Shown here: in pieces, positions 1 through 8,944 of the stretch
Layout: every line of letters begins with the position of its first letter
Position numbering within the stretch: position 1 is the stretch's first letter
Program-made: the position numbers and the translations under genes
Source: JAAYHV01 sp964400515
GTDB lineage: Bacteria; Bacillota; Clostridia; Peptostreptococcales; Anaerovoracaceae
DNA length: 64,000 nt
Assembly (NCBI GenBank): GCA_964400515.1
Contig: CAYNTJ010000009.1
Location: forward strand, 1-64,000
Direction: 5' to 3'
The notes under the pieces: model-generated
What the model was told of the DNA's origin: nothing
The model's input: only the letters and a program-made list of their open reading frames with translations
Databases searched by the model: none

Positions 1-115
1 TTCTTTGCAAAGGCCAGTTGCCTGTAAAAAAGTCATCAATCATGTTGGAAAAATCATCAAAACCAATGTTCATTACATCATTTCGCTTTCTGTTGAATGG
101 AATCAATCCTGCCAT
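1..115 (-). CDS. Small heat shock protein Hsp20, N-terminal part (runs off the window)
   Basis: Only the first 38 codons are inside the window. The translation opens MAGLIPFNRKRNDV and continues with an Asp/Phe-rich stretch ending GNWPLQR, the typical start of clostridial Hsp20/alpha-crystallin proteins, which hold unfolding proteins as ATP-independent chaperones in the cytoplasm. The start ATG (113-115) is preceded by an AAAGGAG ribosome binding site at about 123-129. Upstream lie a perfect CIRCE operator and a sigma-A promoter, so repression by HrcA and heat induction are expected. The alpha-crystallin domain itself lies outside the window, so the family call rests on the N-terminus plus CIRCE. 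Confidence 0.8.
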   Translation of the reverse strand, partial: MAGLIPFNRKRNDVMNIGFDDFSNMIDDFFTGNWPLQR

Positions 116-150
116 AATAATCACTCCTTTACTTATTTTTATCCTCATTA

Positions 151-177
151 TTAGCACTCTCTGTCGTTGAGTGCTAA
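151..177 (-). promoter_or_regulatory. CIRCE operator (HrcA binding site)
   Basis: Perfect inverted repeat TTAGCACTC-N9-GAGTGCTAA, the canonical CIRCE element bound by the heat-shock repressor HrcA. It lies between the -10 box and the start codon of hsp20, so HrcA binding should block transcription. Confidence 0.97.
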
Positions 178-185
178 CTCTAATT

Positions 186-216
186 ATTATATACACCACT
201 TTTTAAAACCTGTCAA
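186..216 (-). promoter_or_regulatory. Sigma-A promoter of hsp20
   Basis: Minus strand: -35 TTGACA (211-216), 17-nt spacer, then TATATAAT (186-193). CIRCE begins about 9 nt downstream, so initiation occurs at or inside the operator. Confidence 0.85.
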
Positions 217-265
217 TAGTTTTTTTATTTTTTTACTAAAAAAATCTCTTGTATGTCAATAGATA

Positions 266-1295
266 TGTTACACTTCATGCTACATGAGAGAAATACTCTG
301 ATACAACTTGATTGGGACTCTTGAAGCCCAATACTTGCTTAGCTGTTTTGTTGTACCGTCTTTCGTGCTTTGCCACCTTTTCTATCAACATCTTTTTACT
401 TGTGAAAATCGTATTTCCATACAGGATCTTTTGGTCCTCTCTATGGCTTCTTTCTACCTTTCCGTTTTGCCATGGGGAATATGGCCTTGTCCTTCTTAAG
501 CTCATATCAAGCTCTATCGCTGCCTTTTCAAATGCACTGATCCTATATGTCTTCTCTTCATCATTTACAAACTCTGTACCGTTATCTACCTGAATCATCT
601 TTATCGGAAAACCCATCCTTCCTTCCAGTTCTTTAAGGAATTTCTTTGTTTCATGGGTGCTCTTTTCATTTACTATTACTATCTTAAGTGCTCTCTTTCT
701 GCTGTATTCATCTATTGCTGTTATCTGATAGTATCTCTCTCCGTATGCAGGAAATCTTATGTCTTCTTCAGGTACATACTTTATATCTATTTGTACTTTA
801 TCTCCTGGATATGCTCCATCAAGCCCTTCATATCTCGTATAGCTCTTTCGCTTTGATACAGGCTTTCTATAGCCTTTCTTACGTATCTGTCTGCACATGC
901 TTCCAAAGCTTCTGCTATATCCCTTGCTTTGGCATCTTACATATACTTCTGCAAATCCATATTTGCCGTTCCTTCTTAGCATTTTCTTTATGAGGGCCAA
1001 TTCATTGTTGGTATGTGCATTAGGATGGTGGTGAGGCTTTCTCGACCTCAACGCCAAACTCCTTACATCACCATCGTACTTTTCCAGTTGCCTATATACG
1101 AACTGTCTGTAGGTATGATATTTCCTAGCCGCTTTTGTTACTCCGTTTTTCTTTGCATATTCACATAATCGCTGGCGATATCTCATTTCTTCTGTTATAC
1201 TTGTTTTCATAAGAGAGTTCTCCTTTTTGATATTTTTGTTTGTAGTTAAACTTATTATATCAGAGAACTTCTCTTTATTATTTATTTCTGTAACA
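266..1295 (-). mobile_element. IS481-like insertion sequence, about 1030 bp, apparently intact
   Basis: One DDE transposase gene is bounded by 38-bp imperfect inverted repeats at 266-303 and 1258-1295. Both begin TGTTACA at the outside and end CTCTGATA at the inside. The outer three bases (ATA) also match on both sides, so the repeats could be 41 bp. No clear target duplication was seen. The element sits about 50 bp upstream of the hsp20 -35 box without disrupting it. Confidence 0.85.
275..1210 (-). CDS. IS481-family DDE transposase
   Basis: 311-aa single-frame transposase. An N-terminal helix-turn-helix region (about residues 1-60) binds the inverted repeats. The rve/integrase catalytic core (about 130-260) carries the acidic residues: Asp in GDKVQIDIKYVP, Asp in IQVDNGTEF, and Glu in the NGKVERSHREDQ segment. 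Length and single-ORF organisation fit IS481 rather than the two-frame IS3 pattern. The frame is open with all catalytic positions present, so it may be active. A ribosome binding site (AAAAAGGAGAAC) precedes the start. Confidence 0.93.
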   Translation of the reverse strand: MKTSITEEMRYRQRLCEYAKKNGVTKAARKYHTYRQFVYRQLEKYDGDVRSLALRSRKPHHHPNAHTNNELALIKKMLRRNGKYGFAEVYVRCQSKGYSRSFGSMCRQIRKKGYRKPVSKRKSYTRYEGLDGAYPGDKVQIDIKYVPEEDIRFPAYGERYYQITAIDEYSRKRALKIVIVNEKSTHETKKFLKELEGRMGFPIKMIQVDNGTEFVNDEEKTYRISAFEKAAIELDMSLRRTRPYSPWQNGKVERSHREDQKILYGNTIFTSKKMLIEKVAKHERRYNKTAKQVLGFKSPNQVVSEYFSHVA

Positions 1296-1399
1296 TATGT
1301 TATATCACCTTACATAGTGTATTCTTATGCATTAAATTAATTCTACAATAACATGAATATATGTGATTGTTCTATCACAATATGCACTTTTCCTTGTGT

Positions 1400-1429
1400 A
1401 AAAATCTGAGCGACTAAAAAGCCGCTCAG
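1400..1429 (-). terminator. Intrinsic terminator of the antiporter operon
   Basis: Stem CTGAGCG/CGCTCAG (1406-1412 with 1423-1429), followed on the minus strand by five T (1400-1404). It lies about 90 bp after the nhaC-like stop codon. Confidence 0.75.
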
Positions 1430-1518
1430 AAAAATCCATTTTATTAAAGTTTGATTCACTCCAATATTAACGTAAGACAAAATATTACTTGTTACACCAA
1501 ACTATTTGATTGAGTGTA

Positions 1519-3204
1519 TTACTTTAATTTTTCTAAATCCTCTTGCTTTGTGCTCTTTCCTATTAGTTTAACAATAATAGCAAGAACTAATATACCTACT
1601 GGAATTAGTATTACTGGAGACACACCGGCTGCAGCAGGTAAAAATCCAACCAAAGCTGCAACTATCGCAACTGTTATAGCATATGGAAGTTGCGTTCTCA
1701 CGTGATCCATTAAATCCGCCGCCGAACCCATGGATGACATAATAGTCGTATCTGAAATTGGTGAACAGTGATCACCAAAAATTGCTCCACATGTTACAGC
1801 TGCAATTGTAGTAATTGCTAAAGAATCTACTGCCCCACCTGTAATTGCTATTGCTAGAGGAAATGCAATAGGAATCATGATAGCGGTTGTACCATATGAA
1901 GTTCCTGTTGAAAATGCTACACAACATGATACAAAGAATAATATTACTGGTAGTACCAATCCAGGTATTGAATTTCCAACAAGACCGGAAATAAACTCAC
2001 CTGTTCCTAAATCACTCATAACACTTCCTGAAGACCACGCTAATACAAGAATTGTTACTGTCATCAATAATTCCTTACAACCATTTAACCACACATCTAC
2101 ACATTCTTTTAATGACATTATCCTCTGAGCTACTGCCATTATTATACACTCTATAGAAGTAAATATTACTGCGTATAATATACTTGAAGCTGAATCTGAA
2201 TTTCCAAATGCATTCTGTATTCCCTTTATCGAAAATGGCTCAGATAAACCGCCTCCTGTATACCAAATCGCAAGCAGCGTTACTACAACAAAGGTTACAA
2301 TTGGTACAATTGCATTACAGATACGAAGTGGTGCACCCTCTGCAACATTCATGGAGTCAAGTTCCTTACTCATCATCGGTCTTGCATTATCATCATAAAG
2401 TTTACCTGTTAGTTTTGCTCTTTTTTCAGCCTTATACATAGGCCCAAAATCCTTTTGAGATAAGATAATTATGATTACCATTGCAATTGCAAAAATATTA
2501 TAGAATCTATATGGTAGAGTCTGTAAAAAAATGCTATATACATTTCCAGTAGATAATCCTACTGTGGTAAATGCAATTGCAATCATCCCTATTTCATATG
2601 CAACCCAAGAGGAAATGAATGCCATATCTGTAACGGGGCCTGCTGTCGAGTCGATAACATATGACAGTTTTTCTCTCGAAACATTTAGTTTATCTGTTAC
2701 AGGTCTCATAGTTGGACCAACTATTAGTGAATTTGCCATATCCTCAAAGAAAATTATTATGCCCATAATCCACGTTATTACAAGCGCATGCTTTGATGTC
2801 TTGGCTTTTTTTGCCAAAGCTAGTGCCATAGCCTGGGTGCCACCCATCTTTGCCATTACTGCAATCATTCCTCCGACACACAAAATAAATACTAGTAAAG
2901 TTGCATTCCATGTATCTGTAACAGTTCCTACTATATACGTATCGCACATACGCAAAAATCCGTGAAATATATTTCCATCATTCATAATAGTAGCTCCTAC
3001 AAAGACTGCAGTACCTAATGATAAAATTACCTGCTTGGTTATAAATGATAATACAATAGCTAGCAGTGGTGTAATTAATGAAAGCGCACCATAATATGCG
3101 GTTTCTTCTACATCTCCCTCCGCAAATACAATTTTTGTTGCAAAAAATACCACTATTATAATTGTTGCAGCCAATATCCATCGTCTATTAGATATACTTT
3201 TCAT
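1519..3204 (-). CDS. NhaC-family Na+/H+ antiporter-type transporter
   Basis: 561-aa polytopic membrane protein with about 12 or more hydrophobic segments, beginning after a short basic N-terminus (MKSISNRRW). Composition and motifs such as STGTSYGTTAIM and GAIFGDHCSPISDTT are hallmarks of the NhaC/MleN ion-transporter superfamily. Members exchange Na+ or H+, and some exchange organic substrates such as malate/lactate. It is the last gene of a three-gene operon after a deiminase-like enzyme and an M28 peptidase (16-bp gap). It may therefore import the peptide or guanidino substrate, or export the product, rather than act only in pH control. That role is inferred from context; the family call is firm. 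Confidence 0.88.
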   Translation of the reverse strand: MKSISNRRWILAATIIIVVFFATKIVFAEGDVEETAYYGALSLITPLLAIVLSFITKQVILSLGTAVFVGATIMNDGNIFHGFLRMCDTYIVGTVTDTWNATLLVFILCVGGMIAVMAKMGGTQAMALALAKKAKTSKHALVITWIMGIIIFFEDMANSLIVGPTMRPVTDKLNVSREKLSYVIDSTAGPVTDMAFISSWVAYEIGMIAIAFTTVGLSTGNVYSIFLQTLPYRFYNIFAIAMVIIIILSQKDFGPMYKAEKRAKLTGKLYDDNARPMMSKELDSMNVAEGAPLRICNAIVPIVTFVVVTLLAIWYTGGGLSEPFSIKGIQNAFGNSDSASSILYAVIFTSIECIIMAVAQRIMSLKECVDVWLNGCKELLMTVTILVLAWSSGSVMSDLGTGEFISGLVGNSIPGLVLPVILFFVSCCVAFSTGTSYGTTAIMIPIAFPLAIAITGGAVDSLAITTIAAVTCGAIFGDHCSPISDTTIMSSMGSAADLMDHVRTQLPYAITVAIVAALVGFLPAAAGVSPVILIPVGILVLAIIVKLIGKSTKQEDLEKLK

Positions 3205-3220
3205 TTTCTTCCTCCAATCA

Positions 3221-4972
3221 CTATTTTAATGTTTCTATCTCTAAATTCACAATTTGAATAGAATTATTCAAAGCATCAAAAACCATATTCTTCACTCTCA
3301 GAATTTGTGTTTCCCAAAGATAAAATTCATCAGATTCTCTCTTTACATTATTGTATTTAGTTAGAGCTCTCTGTAGTGCAGGTATTGGGTTCTCTGTTTG
3401 CATGGAGCAACATCCATCCTGCCCATATCTTCCTGATTCACATCTAAACATCGCCGTTTGTCTTTCACAATAAATGGCTAATCTATTGTATAAGTTTGCA
3501 AGGGAGCTGTCTTCGGTTGCTTTCAACCTCATATTTGCAAGTTTTTCTAAGCTTCTTACATACTCATCGACAACAGGTTGTATATCCTTGATTATTGTTT
3601 TCGCAATACCAGCCTGATTATATATGTCCTCCCATTGAAATTTTATATCACTTGCCAAGGCTTTCATATCGTAAATAACAGTTTTTGAATTAACGATTTT
3701 TTCTATGATATACATAAAATAATCAGCATGTCCTTTTAATAGTGTTCTATCTATTTTATCAATAGTATCTGAGTCACTATGCAACCAAGGACTGTAAAAC
3801 GCATAATTTAATTCCTTTAGTTTTTCTTCTGTATATTCAGTTGCAAAGGAAACATACGGAACACCTATGCCGAAAAACGATGAATCTCCTCCACCTTTAT
3901 ATGCATGATTCCAAACACCCTTCTTATTCCAAACTTGCATAATTGCATCCATTAAAAATTCCTTCATTTCTGGCAAACCCTCGACTCCAGGTAGTTCAGT
4001 ACCCTTAATAGCAAGATTGTCTATATTAATATATGCAATACAATTATTTGTCATATCACTCCAATAATTATCACAGTACCAAGTGGAACCGCCACCCTCC
4101 GCAATTTCATGACCATCCCAGAAAACGAATACGATATCCCTTTCTAATAAAGCCCTATTTTTTTGGCATATTCTTGCAAGTTCTAAATTCAATGCATTGC
4201 CAGATGCATTGCAAATGGCTGATTTTCCCCATGCGTCTACATGACTACCAACTAGAACATACTGCCCATTGCTTTTACCTCCATATACTCTTCCAATAGG
4301 CTGATCCGCTGTAATCCATTGACGAGTAGCATTGGCTTTCATCCATATTTTCACAACTTGCTTGTTGCATAAATCAACTAATTTTTCTCCATCAGCTCTC
4401 GAGATACTTATTACGGGAAGTTTGACAATTTCTTTTACGGTCTCTGGTGTAGGATTGCCCCACTGTGTTTTAACTGCACCCATTTGAATCAAATTGCTAT
4501 CAGACTTACCCCAATTCATAATAACCAATGCCTTTGCTCCAAGCTCCCAAGCAATTCGGGCCTTTTCAGGTCTGCCAGGGTTCCAAGTCATATCAGTTAA
4601 AATTATCTTACCCTTTACATCAAGTCCATCGTAATCTGCGTATCCACCAGAACCAAGATAAATCAACTCACCTTCTATGCCTTCTGGCGAAGTGGACTCT
4701 ATGTGACACACAGGCCTTGTCGCAATTTCCATTGATATTGGTTCTATAATTTTTAGTTGCGCCTCACCAGGATAACTTTGATACATTGGGAAGTGATCAA
4801 TATGCGCCTCAACATTATACTCCAGCAACTTTGAACAAATATATTTTGTTGCCTTTTGCATCTGCGGTGTACCAGAAAGCCGTTCACCTACTTGATTTAC
4901 CAAATAATCCATGTTATCATACATTTTTTCTATAGATATTTCACTTATTAACTGTTTATATGTCGTCATCAC
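3221..4972 (-). CDS. M28-family metallopeptidase with PA domain
   Basis: 583 aa with no signal peptide, so probably cytoplasmic. A protease-associated (PA) domain lies around residues 90-220. The M28 dizinc core follows: the His/Asp pair in GSHVDAWG, the catalytic Glu in WDGHEIAEGG, Asp in NIDN, and a distal zinc-binding His in WLHSDSDTID. The family includes aminopeptidases and glutamate-carboxypeptidase-like enzymes that remove single residues from peptides or N-acyl amino acids. A helical tail (about 430-583) follows. The gene starts 9 bp after the deiminase-like gene, so co-expression from the sigma-54 promoter is likely. A plausible job is to release a guanidino amino acid for the neighbouring enzyme (inference). 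Confidence 0.88.
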   Translation of the reverse strand: MMTTYKQLISEISIEKMYDNMDYLVNQVGERLSGTPQMQKATKYICSKLLEYNVEAHIDHFPMYQSYPGEAQLKIIEPISMEIATRPVCHIESTSPEGIEGELIYLGSGGYADYDGLDVKGKIILTDMTWNPGRPEKARIAWELGAKALVIMNWGKSDSNLIQMGAVKTQWGNPTPETVKEIVKLPVISISRADGEKLVDLCNKQVVKIWMKANATRQWITADQPIGRVYGGKSNGQYVLVGSHVDAWGKSAICNASGNALNLELARICQKNRALLERDIVFVFWDGHEIAEGGGSTWYCDNYWSDMTNNCIAYINIDNLAIKGTELPGVEGLPEMKEFLMDAIMQVWNKKGVWNHAYKGGGDSSFFGIGVPYVSFATEYTEEKLKELNYAFYSPWLHSDSDTIDKIDRTLLKGHADYFMYIIEKIVNSKTVIYDMKALASDIKFQWEDIYNQAGIAKTIIKDIQPVVDEYVRSLEKLANMRLKATEDSSLANLYNRLAIYCERQTAMFRCESGRYGQDGCCSMQTENPIPALQRALTKYNNVKRESDEFYLWETQILRVKNMVFDALNNSIQIVNLEIETLK

Positions 4973-4981
4973 ATCCCCCTT

Positions 4982-5935
4982 CTATCCTCGTTTCAAGAAT
5001 GCTGTGCAACAATGAATTGCACCAAAACCTTTCATGATTTCATCAAATTCTACAGGTATTACCTCTATTCCATTCTTCTCCAGAATTTCCTGTGACCTTG
5101 GATTCCCTGCGGGCATTACAATAGTGCCGGGTTTAATTGCTACAAAATTTATTGCGAAACTTTCTTTCGCTTCAATTTGTGACGGACATTCCAATAATTT
5201 TATTCCTTTTCTTTTTAATGCATCACATACATCATAGGGCACTTGCGAAGAGTGAATCATGGCTACATCATTACTAGCCATATTTAAGAGTCCATCTATG
5301 TGTGCATGTCCATATGGAATTTGCATGTGCAATATATCAGTTACACCCATTCGTCTAAGTTCTTCTTCAACCATTTTATATCCACTATAATTAGTTCTAA
5401 CTCCTGAGGCTAGAACAATTGTATGACTATCAATCCATAGACCCATAGCTCCCTCAAAAGTTGCATCCCCAGAAATTGTTCTTATAATAGGAACTCCTAT
5501 TTCTGCAAGCTTCTTCGCAGCAAATCTCTCCTCACCTCGTCTCGCCTCTGTTGCTGGTCTAGTAACGATAGCACCCTCTGGAGTCATAAATACTAAGTCC
5601 CTACAAAATAACGCATTTGGTCTATCTTCTCTCTGTTCTTCGATATAATGAACCGTTACACCATTTTCTCTATAAATTTGAACAAGTGCATCATGCTGAC
5701 TTCTAAATCTGTCAACATTGATTGGACCTTTAAATCTAGCTGCCTCCCAGTTGAAATTTTCTATTTCTTTTCCAGGTCTTCTCATCAAAACATCTCTTAG
5801 TGTTTCTACCTCCGATGAAACTCCCCAATTACCCCAAAGTGAATGCATATCATCTAAAAAGGATGTTTCCTTAGGAAACCACTTTTCACCAGGCAATGCA
5901 TCTATATCTCTTTTCGTACTATTTTGATCAATCAT
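4982..5935 (-). CDS. Arginine deiminase / amidinotransferase-fold enzyme (copy 1)
   Basis: 317 aa, of the guanidino-group modifying superfamily (arginine deiminase, dimethylargininase, amidinotransferase). Visible family features are EDRPNALFCRD, TRPATEARRGEER, the catalytic His region GHAHIDGLLN and the C-terminal nucleophile Cys in GAIHCCTAF. These enzymes attack the guanidinium carbon through a Cys thiouronium intermediate, forming citrulline or similar products. The exact substrate cannot be read from sequence. It is shorter than ArcA (about 410 aa) and closer to DDAH-like proteins in length. It is first in an operon with an M28 peptidase and an NhaC-type transporter. Start ATG follows GTAGGAGGTAATAAA. 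A paralogue lies at 7769-8713. Confidence 0.87.
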   Translation of the reverse strand: MIDQNSTKRDIDALPGEKWFPKETSFLDDMHSLWGNWGVSSEVETLRDVLMRRPGKEIENFNWEAARFKGPINVDRFRSQHDALVQIYRENGVTVHYIEEQREDRPNALFCRDLVFMTPEGAIVTRPATEARRGEERFAAKKLAEIGVPIIRTISGDATFEGAMGLWIDSHTIVLASGVRTNYSGYKMVEEELRRMGVTDILHMQIPYGHAHIDGLLNMASNDVAMIHSSQVPYDVCDALKRKGIKLLECPSQIEAKESFAINFVAIKPGTIVMPAGNPRSQEILEKNGIEVIPVEFDEIMKGFGAIHCCTAFLKRG

Positions 5936-5968
5936 TTTATTACCTCCTACTATAATTTAAGATATATA

Positions 5969-5987
5969 ATTGCAAAGGTCATGCCAA
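5969..5987 (-). promoter_or_regulatory. Sigma-54 (-24/-12) promoter of the deiminase-peptidase-antiporter operon
   Basis: Minus strand reads TTGGCATGACCTTTGCAAT, matching TTGGCAC-N5-TTGCW with the invariant GG and GC ten bases apart. The neighbouring gene upstream encodes a sigma-54 activator. Confidence 0.9.
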
Positions 5988-6012
5988 GCACAAGTTGCCA
6001 ATATTCTGAAAT

Positions 6013-6076
6013 TTAGTAAAAAAAAATTTACTAAGTACAAATTTTTATACCAATTAGTAAAAAAAAATGTACTCAA
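6013..6076. promoter_or_regulatory. Probable upstream activating sites for the RocR-like regulator
   Basis: A perfect palindrome TTAGTAAA-N6-TTTACTAA (6013-6034) and a second related but imperfect copy (6054-6076) lie about 41 bp apart, centre to centre. They are 25-110 bp upstream of the -24/-12 promoter, where enhancer-binding proteins normally bind. No similar copy was seen upstream of the second deiminase promoter. Confidence 0.6.
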
Positions 6077-6085
6077 TAAATTCAA

Positions 6086-7471
6086 TCATCCTTTTTCAAT
6101 ATTATATTTTAACAACTTATAATTAAGTGACTGCTTAGTTATTCCTAATCTTTTCGCGGCTTCAACTAGACTTTTTGATGCCATCACTGCCTCTTCAATC
6201 AATGCTTTCTCATATTGAGCCATCGCCATATCCAGCGTAATACCATTATCTAAACTTTTAAAACTTGGCCTAGCAGTATAGCAGTTATCACTTACTGTCG
6301 TCGCATTTATCAGATAAACAGGAATATCCTTAAGTTGAATAAATCGATTTGATGCAATATTAAAAGCACCCTCTATTACATTCTTTACTTCTCTTACATT
6401 TCCCGGCCAAGAATAGTTGCTAAATAATTCTTCCACATCACTTTCTACTCCTAGTATATTCTTATTCATATTCATATTATACGTGTCTATAAAGTGAGAA
6501 ATCAGGAAAAATAAATCGTTTATTCGTTCTCTAAGTGGCGGAATATTAAGTTGAACTACGCTCAATCTATAGAATAAATCCTCTCTAAGTTTACCAGCAT
6601 CAACACATTGTAATGGAGGTTCATTTACAGCAGATATAATTTTTACATCTGTTTTTATTGGTTCATACCCTCCAAGCCTTACAACCTGTTTTTCTTCAAT
6701 TGCTTTTAATATCTTGGATTGAACACTTATTCCCATAGAATTAATTTCATCAAGAAATAATGTTCCTCCATTTGCTATTTCAAACAGTCCAGGTTTATTT
6801 TCTGCACCCGTATAACTCCCCTTAGTTGTTCCGAACAAAATGCTTTCTAAAAGATTTCCCGGTATTGCAGCACAGTTTTGAGATATGAATCTTTTATTCC
6901 TTCTTTTGCTACATGTATGAATAGACTGAGCAACAAGTTCTTTTCCAGTTCCAGTCTCTCCATATATCATTACTGAAGAATCTGTATCAGCAACCATTGG
7001 GATTCGTTCCTTTATAAGTTCCATGCTTTGAGAACTAGTAATTATATCATCTAAAGTATATAAACTTTTTATAGAAATATTTTTTTTGGGTTTTATGGTA
7101 ATGTTTTGCCTTTCATAAGGCGAATCAACGTATCTCGACACATCTACTGCTCCAATTATTTCATCATTATTCTTAATGGGCATTGTAGAATTAATAGCTC
7201 TAATACTATGTCCTTTATATGTCATTAACGTCTGATACTCATTGTAAATAGGTTGCCCCGTTCGTAAAACACGCATTATACTGCTGGATTTCTCATCCAA
7301 ACCAGGGTAGACATCTGTAACATGCTTATGCAGTACATCCTTTTCCTTTAGATTATTTACATCTGGCCTAAAGGTCTGATAATATTCTACATATCCCATC
7401 TTGTCTGTTATCATAATTCCATCTATGAAATTGTAAATACTGAGTAGTTGTTCAACATACCTTCTAAGCAT
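6086..7471 (-). CDS. Sigma-54-dependent transcriptional activator, RocR-like (PAS-AAA+-Fis HTH)
   Basis: 461 aa. An N-terminal PAS-like sensor (about 1-120) is followed by a linker and the AAA+ domain: Walker A GETGTGKE, a GAFTGA loop in the variant form GSYTGA, and Walker B GGTLFLDEIN. A C-terminal Fis-type helix-turn-helix ends in RLGITKQSLNYKL. Architecture and the GTTKGSYTGAENKPG segment fit RocR-type activators of arginine and amino-acid catabolism. The PAS domain probably senses a small molecule. It should drive the -24/-12 promoters at 5969-5987 and 8746-8764. The first GAFTGA position after Gly is Ser, a mild variant at the loop that contacts sigma-54. Confidence 0.92.
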   Translation of the reverse strand: MLRRYVEQLLSIYNFIDGIMITDKMGYVEYYQTFRPDVNNLKEKDVLHKHVTDVYPGLDEKSSSIMRVLRTGQPIYNEYQTLMTYKGHSIRAINSTMPIKNNDEIIGAVDVSRYVDSPYERQNITIKPKKNISIKSLYTLDDIITSSQSMELIKERIPMVADTDSSVMIYGETGTGKELVAQSIHTCSKRRNKRFISQNCAAIPGNLLESILFGTTKGSYTGAENKPGLFEIANGGTLFLDEINSMGISVQSKILKAIEEKQVVRLGGYEPIKTDVKIISAVNEPPLQCVDAGKLREDLFYRLSVVQLNIPPLRERINDLFFLISHFIDTYNMNMNKNILGVESDVEELFSNYSWPGNVREVKNVIEGAFNIASNRFIQLKDIPVYLINATTVSDNCYTARPSFKSLDNGITLDMAMAQYEKALIEEAVMASKSLVEAAKRLGITKQSLNYKLLKYNIEKG

Positions 7472-7518
7472 TCCTACCTCCCACGTTTTCTATCATGAAT
7501 AATCACTATATTATATAT

Positions 7519-7527
7519 ATTATAGCA
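7519..7527 (-). promoter_or_regulatory. Possible extended -10 promoter of the regulator gene
   Basis: Minus strand TGCTATAAT (TGn plus a perfect -10) lies about 50 bp upstream of the regulator start. No good -35 box is seen, as is usual for extended -10 promoters. Confidence 0.45.
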
Positions 7528-7652
7528 TAAATCACATATTTGCAATTAAATGTGTACTTCCTTGAAAATCAACATAATTGTTTATATATACTTGAGTCAT
7601 ATATCGCCATACTTATAAAATATTTTAAAATATCAGCAAGTTAGAGTTATTA

Positions 7653-7692
7653 AAATATGCTGAATGTATTTAAAACACTCAGCATATTTTTT
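7653..7692 (-). terminator. Bidirectional-looking terminator after deiminase copy 2
   Basis: Stem AAATATGCTGA/TCAGCATATTT (7653-7663 with 7679-7689), T-rich on both sides. It lies about 80 bp after the stop of the second deiminase gene and separates it from the regulator gene. Confidence 0.8.
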
Positions 7693-7768
7693 GATTATAT
7701 CTCTCTATACTATTTGAAACAGATGCAAAAATCCTTTTTTGAATGTAAACATCTTAATTCTATTGTTT

Positions 7769-8713
7769 TTATCCTCTTTTTAAATATGCGGTTATACAGT
7801 GCAAAGCACCTTTTCCTTTTATAATTTCAGAGATATTTACAGTCTTCACTTTTACACCGTTATTTTCAAGCAATTCCTGCGTCCTTGGATTCCCCGCAGG
7901 TAAAACTATATTATTTGGCTCTAGGGCAACAAAATTACAACCAAACGTTTCTCTCACCTCTGTTCTGGAAGGCGCTTCTAAAATTTTATATCCCTTTTTC
8001 TTTAGCATATCCAAAATATCGTATGGTACCTGTGAAACATGAGCGAGTATGGCCTCATGGCTTACAGGATTCATAAGGCCATCAATATGAATATTACTAT
8101 AAGGTTGTTGCATATGATATACGTCTACCCCCATTCTATTCAATTCATAAGCCACTTGCTCATAACCACCTTTATTACACCTGCTTCCAGTTGAAATAAC
8201 ACAAGTTTTACGATCTACCCACATTGCATTTGCCCCCTCAAACATACCTTCGCCTACAATAGTTCGTAGAATAGGGACTCCATATTTCCCAAGAGCCTCA
8301 GAAATATATCTCTCTTCACCTCTCCTCGCGGCCATTCCTGGTCTTGTTAAAATAGCTCCTTCAGGGGTCATAAACATTAAATCTCTACAAAATATAGCAT
8401 TAGGCCTATCCTCCCTTTGGTTTTCTACATAGAAAACCTTCACTCCAAACTCTTCATAGATTTTTACTACATCATCATGCTGTTTTCTCATTAGTTCAAC
8501 ATCCACTGGTTCTTCCGAGAATCTAACCTTACTAGCGTCAAAGTCCTCAATTTCTTTACCTGGTCGTCTAACAAGTACTGCCTTTAATGTATCTACTTCC
8601 GAGCAAACACCCCAATCTCCCCAATATTCATTTAAATCCTCCTCAAAACTTGTCTCTTTAGGGAACCATTTTTCACCAGGAATTGCTTCTACATCATACC
8701 TTTTGTCTACCAT
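7769..8713 (-). CDS. Arginine deiminase / amidinotransferase-fold enzyme (copy 2)
   Basis: 314-aa paralogue of the 4982-5935 product, sharing the same landmarks: EDRPNAIFCRD, TRPGMAARRGEER, catalytic His in SNIHIDGLMN and nucleophile Cys in GALHCITAY. The two copies differ across the length, so this is not a recent tandem duplication and substrate preference may differ. It forms a single-gene unit with its own -24/-12 promoter and terminator, under the same activator presumably. Start ATG follows GTAGGAGGAAAATAAT. Confidence 0.87.
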   Translation of the reverse strand: MVDKRYDVEAIPGEKWFPKETSFEEDLNEYWGDWGVCSEVDTLKAVLVRRPGKEIEDFDASKVRFSEEPVDVELMRKQHDDVVKIYEEFGVKVFYVENQREDRPNAIFCRDLMFMTPEGAILTRPGMAARRGEERYISEALGKYGVPILRTIVGEGMFEGANAMWVDRKTCVISTGSRCNKGGYEQVAYELNRMGVDVYHMQQPYSNIHIDGLMNPVSHEAILAHVSQVPYDILDMLKKKGYKILEAPSRTEVRETFGCNFVALEPNNIVLPAGNPRTQELLENNGVKVKTVNISEIIKGKGALHCITAYLKRG

Positions 8714-8745
8714 ATTATTTTCCTCCTACTTTTTTCAAAATATAA

Positions 8746-8764
8746 TATGCACAATTTATGCCAA
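8746..8764 (-). promoter_or_regulatory. Sigma-54 (-24/-12) promoter of deiminase copy 2
   Basis: Minus strand TTGGCATAAATTGTGCATA. GG and GC are spaced exactly ten bases, as in the promoter at 5969-5987. The -12 half (TGTGCA) is a weaker match. Confidence 0.8.
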
Positions 8765-8944
8765 CTTTTTTGTGAGATTCATACTATGTGATAGATAACA
8801 ATGGAAATAAAAAATGGTGAATTGACGATATTAAAGATATATGTTTATTGGTATCGATTACAATAGCTGACACTATCAATGTTTCTTTTCTTAGTTTTTA
8901 TGTTGTCTTACTTTGAAAGATTTGATGTGATTGTATTAAAAAAC

